Source: Thermoleophilaceae bacterium
GTDB taxonomy: Bacteria; Actinomycetota; Thermoleophilia; Solirubrobacterales; Thermoleophilaceae
Assembly: GCA_013812005.1 (NCBI GenBank)
Contig: JACCUE010000123.1
Span: forward strand, 1-5,023
Direction: 5' to 3'
Length of the DNA stretch: 5,023 nucleotides
Shown here: piece by piece, positions 1-4,864 of the stretch
How the letters are laid out: every line of letters begins with the position of its first letter
Position numbering within the stretch: position 1 is the stretch's first letter
Notes under the pieces: generated by a model
Database searches by the model: none
What the model was told of the DNA's origin: nothing
Seen by the model: the letters and a program-made list of their open reading frames with translations, nothing else
Position numbers and translations under genes: made by a program

Positions 1-163
1 GGAGCGCGGCGTGCACAAGACCCTTGGCGCCGGCGGCCGCGCCGGGGGCAAGCTGCCCGGCTTCCTCGGCCGCTGGGCCAGCAAGCCCTTCAGCTCGTCG
101 AGCAAGGCGGCGAGCAAGAGCGCCTCGGCCGGCCGCAAGGGCCGCGGCAAGATGCCGGGTTAG
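1..163 (+). CDS. 3' end of an unrecognised protein with a basic, Ser/Gly-rich tail (partial)
   Basis: The reading frame is open from the left edge (first complete codon at base 2) to a TAG at 161-163, giving the last 53 residues of a protein whose start lies outside the window. Almost every codon ends in G or C, unlike the other open frame here, so this is very probably the true coding frame. The visible part is dominated by Gly, Ser, Ala, Lys and Arg (SSSSKAASKSASAGRKGRGK near the end) and has no Asp and only one acidic residue. A tail of this kind is likely to be disordered and could bind nucleic acid or an acidic surface, but that is inference. No conserved domain is visible and I do not recognise the family. 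It is followed by a hairpin and a co-directional tRNA gene. Confidence 0.6.
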   Translation, partial: ERGVHKTLGAGGRAGGKLPGFLGRWASKPFSSSSKAASKSASAGRKGRGKMPG

Positions 164-200
164 GCTCAGCGAAACCGCCACCCGGCCGACGTGACAGCAT

Positions 201-230
201 CCGGGCTACGCGCGCGAACGCGTAGCCCGG
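201..230 (+). terminator. Perfect 12-bp GC-rich hairpin at the tRNA-Ser 5' boundary
   Basis: Bases 201-212 are the exact reverse complement of 219-230, with a six-base loop (CGCGAA, 213-218). The hairpin lies 37 bases after the stop of the upstream partial gene. No T-run follows, so it is not a canonical intrinsic terminator, although U-less terminators have been proposed in high-GC bacteria. The last two bases of the right arm (229-230) are also the first two bases of the tRNA acceptor stem, so the full hairpin and the mature tRNA fold compete for them. It may end the upstream transcript, shape the tRNA leader for RNase P, or both. The structure is certain in sequence terms; its role is not. 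Confidence 0.45.
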
Positions 231-317
231 AGGGATGGCAGAGCGGTTGAATGCGCCGGCCTTGAAAGCCGGAAACGGGCGACAGCTCGTTCGTGGGTTC
301 GAATCCCACTCCCTCCG
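229..317 (+). tRNA. tRNA-Ser (anticodon UGA)
   Basis: All parts of a class II tRNA can be drawn. The 7-bp acceptor stem is 229-235 with 310-316, with discriminator G at 317. The D-arm region contains GCAGAGCGGTTGAATGC. The anticodon stem is 256-260 with 268-272, around a 7-base loop with TGA at 263-265 preceded by T262. The T stem is 293-297 with 305-309, around TTCGAAT. The long variable arm (273-292) forms a 6-bp stem, 275-280 with 285-290 (one G-U pair), and a GACA loop, which marks it as serine-type. Anticodon UGA reads UCA and, by wobble, other UCN codons. The 3' CCA is not encoded and must be added by nucleotidyltransferase. Its gene ends 16 bases from the stop of the convergent serS, whose product should charge it. 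Confidence 0.97.
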
Positions 318-333
318 CTCTTGCCGCGACCGG

Positions 334-1581
334 CTACTGCGGCTCGATGCGCTCCGGCGCGCCGTAAGGCCGCAGCACCTCGGGCAGCAACACGCTGCCG
401 TCCTCCTGCTGGCCGTTCTCCACCAGGGCGATGATCGTGCGTCCCACCGCCACGGCGGTGCCGTTGAGGGTGTGCACATGGCGAGGGCCCCTGCCCTGTA
501 GCGGCCGGTAGCGGATGTCGAGCCGGCGGGCCTGGAAGTCGGTGGTGTTCGAGCACGAGGTGAGCTCGCGGTAGCGCTCCTGGCCAGGGAGCCACACCTC
601 TATGTCGTACTTCTTGGCCGCCGAGGAGCCGAGGTCGTCGACGGCGATGTTCACCACCCGGTAGGCCAGCCCGAGCGCCCCCATCAGCGCCTCCTCGATC
701 TCGAGCAGCCGCTCGTGCTCGGCGCCGGACTGCTCTGGCGCGACGAAGGCGAACATCTCGACCTTGTCGAACTGGTGCACCCGGAACAGGCCACGGGTCT
801 CCCTGCCGGCAGCGCCCGCCTCACGGCGAAAGCATGGTGAGTACCCGGCGTAGCGACGGGGCAGTCCTTCCTCCGCGAGCAGCTCGCCGGCGTGCAGCGA
901 GGCCAGCGGCACCTCGCTGGTACCCGCCAGGTAAAGGTCGTCGTCGGGCACACGGTAGATCTGCTGCTCGGTGTCTGGCAGGAAGCCCGTGCCCACCAGC
1001 GCCTCCTCGCGCACCAGCACGGGCGGTATCACCGCCTCGAAGCCCCGGTCCGACAGCTCCTCCAGGGCCCACCGCACCAGCGCCAGCTCGAGCATCACGA
1101 GCGGACCCTTGATGTAGGCGAACCGGGACCCGGCCACGCGCGCGCCCGCCTCGAGGTCCAGAAGGCCGCCCAGCAACTCGGTGTGGTCACGTCCCGCCGC
1201 GCCGCCCTGGCCCACCTCGCGCAGCACCGTGTCCTCGGGGGCGGCCGTCTCGTCGGGAAGGTTGGGCAGCGCAAGCATCCCGGCGTCGACGGCGGACTGC
1301 ACCTCACCCAGCTCGGCGTCGAGCTGCTTCTCGCGGTCGGAGACCTGCTTCACCTGCCCGATCGCCTCGGACGCGTCGGCGCCTTGGCGCTGCATCTCGC
1401 CGATCCGCTTGCTGGCCTCGTTCTTCTCGGCACGCAGCCCTTCGAGCTCGGGTAGCAGGGCACGGCGGCGTGCGTCGAGCTCGAGCACCCGATCGAGCGT
1501 GTCGGCCGCGCCATCCCCACGACGGGCCAGGGCGGCTCGCGCGGCGTCGGGCTGCGCCCTGATCGCCTTGAGGTCGAGCAT
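334..1581 (-). CDS. serS: Seryl-tRNA synthetase
   Basis: Cytoplasmic class II aminoacyl-tRNA synthetase that joins serine to tRNA-Ser using ATP (and to tRNA-Sec where present). The 415 residues match the usual bacterial length of about 420-430. Residues 1-100 form the N-terminal helical arm, rich in Glu, Arg and Lys, which in this family is a long antiparallel coiled coil that contacts the tRNA variable arm. The catalytic core shows motif 1 (helix 162-177, then the IPPVLV strand near 185), the TSE serine-site triad at 221-223, motif 2 from 249 (CFRREAG, then RGLFRVHQF), the ELTSCSN segment at 339-345, and motif 3 (GTAVAVGRT at 374-382, then ALVEN). The ATG at 1581 is chosen because MLDLKAIR is the standard SerRS beginning; the frame stays open for 71 codons upstream, but there it only overlaps the cytochrome gene. 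No strong Shine-Dalgarno is seen, so translation may be coupled to the gene ending 16 bases upstream. Confidence 0.97.
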   Translation of the reverse strand: MLDLKAIRAQPDAARAALARRGDGAADTLDRVLELDARRRALLPELEGLRAEKNEASKRIGEMQRQGADASEAIGQVKQVSDREKQLDAELGEVQSAVDAGMLALPNLPDETAAPEDTVLREVGQGGAAGRDHTELLGGLLDLEAGARVAGSRFAYIKGPLVMLELALVRWALEELSDRGFEAVIPPVLVREEALVGTGFLPDTEQQIYRVPDDDLYLAGTSEVPLASLHAGELLAEEGLPRRYAGYSPCFRREAGAAGRETRGLFRVHQFDKVEMFAFVAPEQSGAEHERLLEIEEALMGALGLAYRVVNIAVDDLGSSAAKKYDIEVWLPGQERYRELTSCSNTTDFQARRLDIRYRPLQGRGPRHVHTLNGTAVAVGRTIIALVENGQQEDGSVLLPEVLRPYGAPERIEPQ

Positions 1582-1597
1582 TATCAGCGCGGGGTCG

Positions 1598-1999
1598 TCA
1601 GGGTGCGGCGCCCTGGCCGGAGTAGCTCGCCACGAAGTCGGCGAGCACCTCGGCCTCGTCGCCCACCACGATGTTGGCCGGCATGATCGCGCCGGAGAAG
1701 CCGCCGTTGCGGATGGCGAAGAGCACGTCCTCGCGCTCCTCCTTGCGCTGGTCGAAGTTGGGACCGTTGGTGCGCTCCCCACCCTCCAGCTCACCTTCCG
1801 CCTTCGAGCCGTAGGAGTTGGCGGACTTCAGCGTGTGGCAGCCGGAGCAGTACTCATTGAACATCGTCGCGGCCACGCGATCCTCATCCTTTACGTCGAC
1901 CTCACCGCCGCAGCCGGCCACGGCGGCTGCCATCAACGCCGCGCCGGCCAGCGCAACGAGCGCCGGTCGGATGCGGGAAACGGGCAGAGGACGGGTCAC
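1598..1999 (-). CDS. Membrane-anchored c-type cytochrome lipoprotein (single haem)
   Basis: A 133-residue class I-like cytochrome c that probably carries single electrons at the outer face of the cytoplasmic membrane. Residues 1-29 form a lipoprotein signal peptide (Arg-rich start, Ala/Val-rich core) ending in the lipobox AVAGC, with Cys30 as the predicted lipidated residue. The haem-binding site is CSGCH at 51-55, with His55 as proximal ligand. Met106, in GAIMPAN, is the likely distal ligand, in the position and local context usual for small cytochromes c. A charged Gly/Glu-rich linker (about 63-92) lies between them. The start is GTG at 1999, because the frame then reads straight into the signal peptide; an ATG at 2009 is out of frame. 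There is no Shine-Dalgarno, but an AT-rich core lies about ten bases upstream. It is divergent from a cupredoxin gene and co-directional with serS. The electron donor and acceptor cannot be told from the sequence. Confidence 0.92.
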   Translation of the reverse strand: MTRPLPVSRIRPALVALAGAALMAAAVAGCGGEVDVKDEDRVAATMFNEYCSGCHTLKSANSYGSKAEGELEGGERTNGPNFDQRKEEREDVLFAIRNGGFSGAIMPANIVVGDEAEVLADFVASYSGQGAAP

Positions 2000-2023
2000 G
2001 CGCCGCCATATTATCCCCCGCGC
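2000..2023. promoter_or_regulatory. Shared 24-bp divergent promoter region, probably for near-leaderless transcripts
   Basis: Only 24 bases separate the GTG of the cytochrome gene from the ATG of the cupredoxin gene. In the middle is the only AT-rich patch nearby, ATATTAT (2008-2014). On the + strand it gives TATTAT at 2009-2014, ten bases before the cupredoxin ATG. On the minus strand it gives GATAAT (2015-2010) or TAATAT (2013-2008), eight to ten bases before the cytochrome GTG. At usual -10 spacing both transcripts would begin within a few bases of their start codons, which fits the lack of Shine-Dalgarno sequences. I see no good -35 hexamer at 16-18 bp on either strand. The placement is seen in the sequence; promoter activity is inferred. 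Confidence 0.5.
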
Positions 2024-2407
2024 ATGAGGCGGCTACTTCCCGTGCTGTGGGTCGTGCTCGCGGCCCTCGCGGGCTGCGGCGGCGACGACCCGCCCACCCG
2101 CACGGTGCGGGTGGGGGCCGGCGAGCCGGTGCGCGTCTCGGGCTCCGAGTACACGTTCGATCCCGGCCGGATCATCGTGGCCGGAGGACCGGCCCGGCTG
2201 CGCGTCACACTCGACAACCAGGGCGATCTTGCTCACAACATCAAAGTGCTCGACGGTGACGCTGAGATCGGCGGCCTATCCAGCTTTCCGGCGGGCGAGG
2301 AACGCACCACCACGGTGGCGGTCGAGCCGGGCAGATACCGCTTGGTGTGCACGGTGGCCGACCACGAGGAGCTTGGGATGGAGGGCGAGCTGGAGGTGCG
2401 TCCGTAG
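2024..2407 (+). CDS. Cupredoxin (type 1 copper) lipoprotein, plastocyanin/azurin-like
   Basis: A 127-residue blue-copper protein that probably shuttles electrons outside the cytoplasmic membrane. Residues 1-17 are a short lipoprotein signal (MRRLLPVLW, hydrophobic core) ending in the lipobox LAGC with Cys18 as lipid anchor, followed by a polar linker. The beta-sandwich domain runs from about 28 to 127. A full type 1 copper ligand set is visible: His71 (LAHN), Cys109, His114 and Met119 (CTVADHEELGM). The spacing C-x4-H-x4-M is longer than in classic plastocyanin, where Cys and His are two residues apart. The ATG at 2024 is the only start that gives a complete signal peptide. It is divergent from a cytochrome c lipoprotein with which it shares a very short promoter region, suggesting coordinated expression. 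It could serve as an alternative carrier to that cytochrome when copper is available, which is inference. Confidence 0.9.
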   Translation: MRRLLPVLWVVLAALAGCGGDDPPTRTVRVGAGEPVRVSGSEYTFDPGRIIVAGGPARLRVTLDNQGDLAHNIKVLDGDAEIGGLSSFPAGEERTTTVAVEPGRYRLVCTVADHEELGMEGELEVRP

Positions 2408-2424
2408 CGAACTCGGACGGACGC
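2398..2424 (+). terminator. Possible hairpin terminator overlapping the cupredoxin stop
   Basis: Bases 2398-2404 (GCGTCCG) pair perfectly with 2418-2424 (CGGACGC) around a 13-base loop that contains most of the TAG stop. A shorter alternative pairs 2400-2404 with 2414-2418. No T-run follows. It lies at the junction of two convergent genes, where a terminator would be expected, but a 7-bp stem in such GC-rich DNA could occur by chance. Confidence 0.25.
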
Positions 2425-2441
2425 GGGAGCCCAGAAGCTTC

Positions 2442-2879
2442 TCAGGCCGCGCGGCGCTTGGCGTAGCGCAGCACGCTGCCGTCGCCGTGGCGCTCCAGCT
2501 GCACGTCGTCCATCACGAGCGCCACGAGCTCGAGCCCCCGGCCGCCCTCGATCAGCCGCTCGACCGGCCCGTCGGGCACGGCAGCGGCCCCTGCATCGCG
2601 CACCTCGAAGACGAGCGCCCCGCCTTCCTCGCGCGCCTGGAGCTCGACCGCGCCGCCGTCGGCGGCCGAGCCGTGCAGAATCGCGTTGGTCACCGCCTCG
2701 CTGGTGGCCAGGCGCACCTGGAAGCGGTCCTCCTCCGCGAGGCCGAAGTCGGCGGCGGCCCCAGCCGCCCAGTCACGGGCGTCCTTGAGCATGGAGAGAT
2801 CCGCGGGGATGCGAAGTCCCCGCTCCTTGAAGGCCCCCGCCTTCACGAACCTGTCCAGAATGCCGCTCACACGCCTCAC
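2442..2879 (-). CDS. RsbW-like ATP-binding regulatory protein (HATPase_c_2, anti-sigma-type kinase fold)
   Basis: A 145-residue stand-alone GHKL ATPase domain of the kind found in anti-sigma-factor serine kinases such as RsbW and SpoIIAB, and in many actinobacterial regulators of unknown target. The N-box is clear (SEAVTNAILHG, 60-70, with Glu61, Asn65 and His69). The G1 region is RDAG (94-97) and the G2 region is GGRGLEL (112-118), followed by the family-typical MDD at 123-125. The G1 box reads DAGAAA, lacking the second glycine of the common D-x-G-x-G pattern. The predicted start is GTG at 2879; GTG at 2870 is an alternative with GGTGAGG just upstream. No sigma factor, anti-anti-sigma (STAS) or PP2C phosphatase gene adjoins it, so its partner is not visible. 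It lies 41 bases downstream of a co-directional membrane protein gene and converges on the cupredoxin gene. Family is confident; target and kinase activity are not. Confidence 0.88.
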   Translation of the reverse strand: MRRVSGILDRFVKAGAFKERGLRIPADLSMLKDARDWAAGAAADFGLAEEDRFQVRLATSEAVTNAILHGSAADGGAVELQAREEGGALVFEVRDAGAAAVPDGPVERLIEGGRGLELVALVMDDVQLERHGDGSVLRYAKRRAA

Positions 2880-2920
2880 CTACTGTCTGTGCCCGTCCGT
2901 CGGTGAAACGAACCCTGGGG

Positions 2921-3370
2921 TCAGGATCCGCCGGTCTGAAAAGCGCGCAGGGCGAGAGTGAGGATGAGCAGGGCGCCCACCGTCATCACGCCCATCTCGG
3001 AGCGGGCCACGCGCCGGGCGATCGCGATCTGCTCGGAGCGGTCGAGTCCCTCCAAGTCCTCCACGTCGTCGAGCTCGCGCTGGGCCGCTCCCACGCGCAT
3101 GCCCTCGCTGACGAGCGAGATCACCAGTGGGGCGACGCCATAGGCGATGTGCAGGCCGTCGGGCGTCGTCTCCCCACGCGCGAGCAGGATGAGCCCGGTC
3201 GCGACCTGGACCGCCACGGAGGCCTGTGCCACGCGCAGCAGGTACCAGAACCAGTTGGACAGGCGGTTGCGCAGCCACAGCAATGCGCCCGTGATCCCCG
3301 CGGCCGCGTTGCCGGCCAGCACCGCGATGCCGAGGTACATGTGCATCTGGCTCAAGCGTGCGTTATACAT
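2921..3370 (-). CDS. Unrecognised four-helix membrane protein divergent from nuoA
   Basis: A 149-residue protein with four predicted membrane helices, at about 11-33, 41-63, 73-93 and 126-146, and no signal peptide. A strongly charged segment (about 94-125, many Asp, Glu and Arg) separates helices 3 and 4. His10 lies at the start of helix 1 and His74 at the start of helix 3; pairs of membrane-edge histidines can ligate haem or contact quinone, but nothing here proves that. I do not recognise the family. The ATG at 3370 is used; Met9 and Met11 are possible later starts, and the first helix is intact from any of them. AAGG lies four bases upstream as a weak Shine-Dalgarno. Its start is only 6 bp from the likely nuoA start, on the opposite strand, so the two promoters must overlap the opposing gene or each other. 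It may be co-transcribed with the ATPase-fold gene downstream. A respiratory link is suggested only by position. Confidence 0.8.
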   Translation of the reverse strand: MYNARLSQMHMYLGIAVLAGNAAAGITGALLWLRNRLSNWFWYLLRVAQASVAVQVATGLILLARGETTPDGLHIAYGVAPLVISLVSEGMRVGAAQRELDDVEDLEGLDRSEQIAIARRVARSEMGVMTVGALLILTLALRAFQTGGS

Positions 3371-3376
3371 GCGGCC
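3362..3376 (+). promoter_or_regulatory. Possible -10 element for a near-leaderless nuo operon transcript
   Basis: The + strand reads TTATACAT at 3363-3370, ending six bases before the TTG proposed as the nuoA start. It is a small AT-rich patch in otherwise GC-rich DNA, at the distance expected for a transcript beginning near the start codon. It also encodes the first three codons of the divergent membrane protein. No clear -35 hexamer is seen and the match to the -10 consensus is imperfect. Confidence 0.3.
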
Positions 3377-3733
3377 TTGCTGAAGAGCTACCTACCGGCA
3401 CTGGTGTTCCTCGTTCTCGGCGTCGGCGTCGGCGTCGCATTCACGTTTGCCAACTCGCTGCTGGGGCCCAAGCGGCCGAACAAGGTCAAGAGCGAGCCCT
3501 ATGAATCCGGCCTGCCCTCCGATGTGCGCAAGAGCTTCCGCTTCGGAGTCAGCTTCTACCTGGTGGCGATGCTCTTCATCCTCTTCGACATCGAGGTGGT
3601 GTTTCTCTATCCGATCGCGGTCCGGCTGGAGGACATCGGCACCTTCGCGCTGATCGAGACCGTGGTGTTCATAGTGCTGCTGGCGATAGCCTTCGTGCAC
3701 GTCTGGAGAAGGGGTGCGCTGGAATGGAAGTGA
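3377..3733 (+). CDS. nuoA: NADH-quinone oxidoreductase subunit A
   Basis: Small membrane subunit of respiratory complex I, at the junction between the hydrophilic arm and the membrane arm near the quinone site. From TTG 3377 it is 118 residues, normal for the family. It has three membrane helices (about 5-27, 58-80, 88-110) and the family signatures: K-x-E-PYESG at 38-45 in the loop after helix 1, and FYLVAMLFILFDIEVVFLYP (60-79) in helix 2, with Asp71 and Glu73. The start is TTG because no in-frame ATG exists nearby and MLKSYLPAL begins the first helix properly. An in-frame GTG at 3341 would add 12 residues (VHLAQACVIHAA) and run into the divergent gene. There is no Shine-Dalgarno before TTG. 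Its end overlaps nuoB by 10 bases. Identity is secure; the exact start is less so. Confidence 0.93.
   Translation: MLKSYLPALVFLVLGVGVGVAFTFANSLLGPKRPNKVKSEPYESGLPSDVRKSFRFGVSFYLVAMLFILFDIEVVFLYPIAVRLEDIGTFALIETVVFIVLLAIAFVHVWRRGALEWK
3419..3436 (+). repeat. Three tandem GGCGTC hexamers inside nuoA
   Basis: GGCGTC occurs three times in a row in frame, giving the alternating Gly-Val run in the first membrane helix of NuoA (residues 15-20). It follows from the small, hydrophobic residue composition and high-GC codon choice, but could change length by slippage in multiples of two codons. Confidence 0.5.
3705..3714 (+). promoter_or_regulatory. Ribosome binding site of nuoB
   Basis: GGAGAAGGGG lies within the end of nuoA, nine bases before the nuoB ATG at 3724. 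It is the strongest Shine-Dalgarno-like purine run before any gene in the window and supports that ATG as the true start despite the overlap with nuoA. Confidence 0.65.
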
Positions 3734-4350
3734 CGCGATCGAAGGTGCCGGCCTCCACGGAGGATCTGCGCATCAAGCAGCGTCAGGCACAGCAGCTGCT
3801 GCGCGGCGAGCTGGAGGGCGAGGATCTCGATGCATACGTGGAGCAGCGGCTGCTGCTGACCAAGTTCGAGGACGCTCAGAACTGGGCCCGCAAGAACGCC
3901 ATCTGGCCCCTGGGCTTCGGGCTGGCCTGCTGTGCGATCGAGATGATCACCACGATCGGCTCGCCGCGCAACGACCTTTCGCGCTTCGGCGCCGAGGTGA
4001 TCCGCTTCTCCCCCCGCCAGGCGGACATGCTGATCCTGTCCGGCCGGGTCTCGATCAAGATGGCGCCGGTCATCCGGCGCATCTACGACCAGATGCTCGA
4101 GCCCAAGTGGGTGATCTCCATGGGCGCGTGCGCGTCGAGCGCCGGGATGTTCAACAACTACGCGCTGGTGGCCGGCGCCGACAAGTTCCTGCCCGTGGAC
4201 GTGTACGTGCCCGGCTGTCCCCCGCGGCCGGAGGCCCTGATCTACGGGATCATGAAGCTGCAGGAGAAGATCGTCAACGGTCCCGACCAGGGCTGGCGAG
4301 AGCGCTATGACGCGGGCGGCACCGAAGAGGCGACCGACAGCCTTGCCTGA
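3724..4350 (+). CDS. nuoB: NADH-quinone oxidoreductase subunit B (N2 cluster subunit)
   Basis: Peripheral-arm subunit of complex I that holds the terminal [4Fe-4S] cluster N2, which passes electrons to quinone. All four cluster cysteines are visible: the adjacent pair Cys69-Cys70 (FGLACCAIEM), Cys136 (MGACASS) and Cys165 (VPGCPPRPE). The NWARK..WPLGFGLACC and FNNYALVAGAD segments are typical. At 208 residues it is longer than minimal NuoB proteins. The extra length is mostly an N-terminal stretch of about 50 residues, charged and likely helical (IKQRQAQQLLRGELEGEDL), and a short acidic C-terminal tail. The ATG at 3724 has a good Shine-Dalgarno and overlaps nuoA by 10 bases, suggesting coupled translation. 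The 3' end is overlapped by nuoC. Confidence 0.97.
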   Translation: MEVTRSKVPASTEDLRIKQRQAQQLLRGELEGEDLDAYVEQRLLLTKFEDAQNWARKNAIWPLGFGLACCAIEMITTIGSPRNDLSRFGAEVIRFSPRQADMLILSGRVSIKMAPVIRRIYDQMLEPKWVISMGACASSAGMFNNYALVAGADKFLPVDVYVPGCPPRPEALIYGIMKLQEKIVNGPDQGWRERYDAGGTEEATDSLA

Positions 4351-4864
4351 CGCGACGGGACTCGAGCTGGCGGCGCAGCGGGTGCGCGACGCGCTGGACG
4401 ACGCCGCCGTGGTGGGCACGAGCTATCACCGCGAGCAGGCGATGCTGGAGGTGGCCCCCGCGCGCGTGCACGACGTGCTGGAGCACCTGCGCGACCACGA
4501 TGACGAGCCCTACGGCTTCCTCGCCAGCCTGCACGGCTGTGACTACCTGCCCTCCGAGCCGCGCCTGGGCGTTCACTACCAGCTGCTCTCCATGCAGCGT
4601 CGCGAGCGGCTGGGCGTGAAGACCCGCCTGGGCACCGACGAGCCCGTCGTGCCAACCGTGACCGACCTCTTCCCCACTGCCGACTTCCAGGAGCGCGAGG
4701 TCTATGACTTCTTCGGCGTGGTCTTCGACGGCCACCCCGACATGCGCCGCATCCTCATGCCCGAGGACTACGAGGGCCATCCCCAGCGGCGCGACTTCCC
4801 GATCGGGGGCGAGCCGGTGCTGTTCACCTTCAACGAGCACAAGCTGCCCCGCTGGTATGACTGA
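4307..4864 (+). CDS. nuoC: NADH-quinone oxidoreductase subunit C
   Basis: Peripheral-arm subunit of complex I (the 30-kDa subunit family), which packs against NuoD near the quinone chamber. The diagnostic signature is at 129-164: EREVYDFFGVVFDGHPDMRR, then ILMPEDYEGHP and RRDFP. From ATG 4307 it is 185 residues and overlaps nuoB by 44 bases. The first dozen residues (MTRAAPKRRPTA) are basic and read across nuoB codons. An in-frame TTG at 4343 would give 173 residues and an 8-base overlap, matching the 8- to 10-base overlaps at the neighbouring junctions, with a purine run (GAAGAGG) 12 bases upstream. I keep the ATG as the annotated start but consider TTG nearly as likely. It is a separate gene, not the NuoCD fusion seen in some bacteria, since nuoD begins at its stop. 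Confidence 0.95.
   Translation: MTRAAPKRRPTALPDATGLELAAQRVRDALDDAAVVGTSYHREQAMLEVAPARVHDVLEHLRDHDDEPYGFLASLHGCDYLPSEPRLGVHYQLLSMQRRERLGVKTRLGTDEPVVPTVTDLFPTADFQEREVYDFFGVVFDGHPDMRRILMPEDYEGHPQRRDFPIGGEPVLFTFNEHKLPRWYD

Noticed and set aside
191..219. A sigma-70-type promoter for the tRNA, based on GTGACA at 191-196
   Set aside because: No TA-n-n-n-T hexamer occurs at 16-18 bp spacing, and the region is taken up by the hairpin.
323..343. A 5-bp GCCGC/GCGGC inverted repeat between tRNA-Ser and serS as a bidirectional terminator
   Set aside because: The stem is short, the loop is 11 bases and there is no T-run; such pairs are frequent at this GC content.
1582..1794. An upstream extension of the serS frame by 71 codons
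   Set aside because: The added residues (Ser/Arg/Thr-rich) are an out-of-frame reading of the cytochrome c gene, and SerRS normally begins with MLDLK-like sequence at 1581.
1181..2023. A long + strand open frame leading into the cupredoxin gene, suggesting a large fusion protein
   Set aside because: The upstream part is antisense to serS and the cytochrome gene with Ser/Ala/Arg-rich shadow composition; the lipoprotein signal at 2024 marks the true start.
2433..2442. The 10-base palindrome AGAAGCTTCT between the two convergent genes as a terminator or operator
   Set aside because: It has no loop, is short, and has no second copy nearby, so chance is the simplest explanation.
3607..4419. A 270-codon minus-strand open frame opposite nuoA, nuoB and nuoC
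   Set aside because: It lies fully antisense to clearly identified genes, is rich in His, Arg, Ala and Gly as expected for a GC-rich shadow, and shows no recognisable domain.
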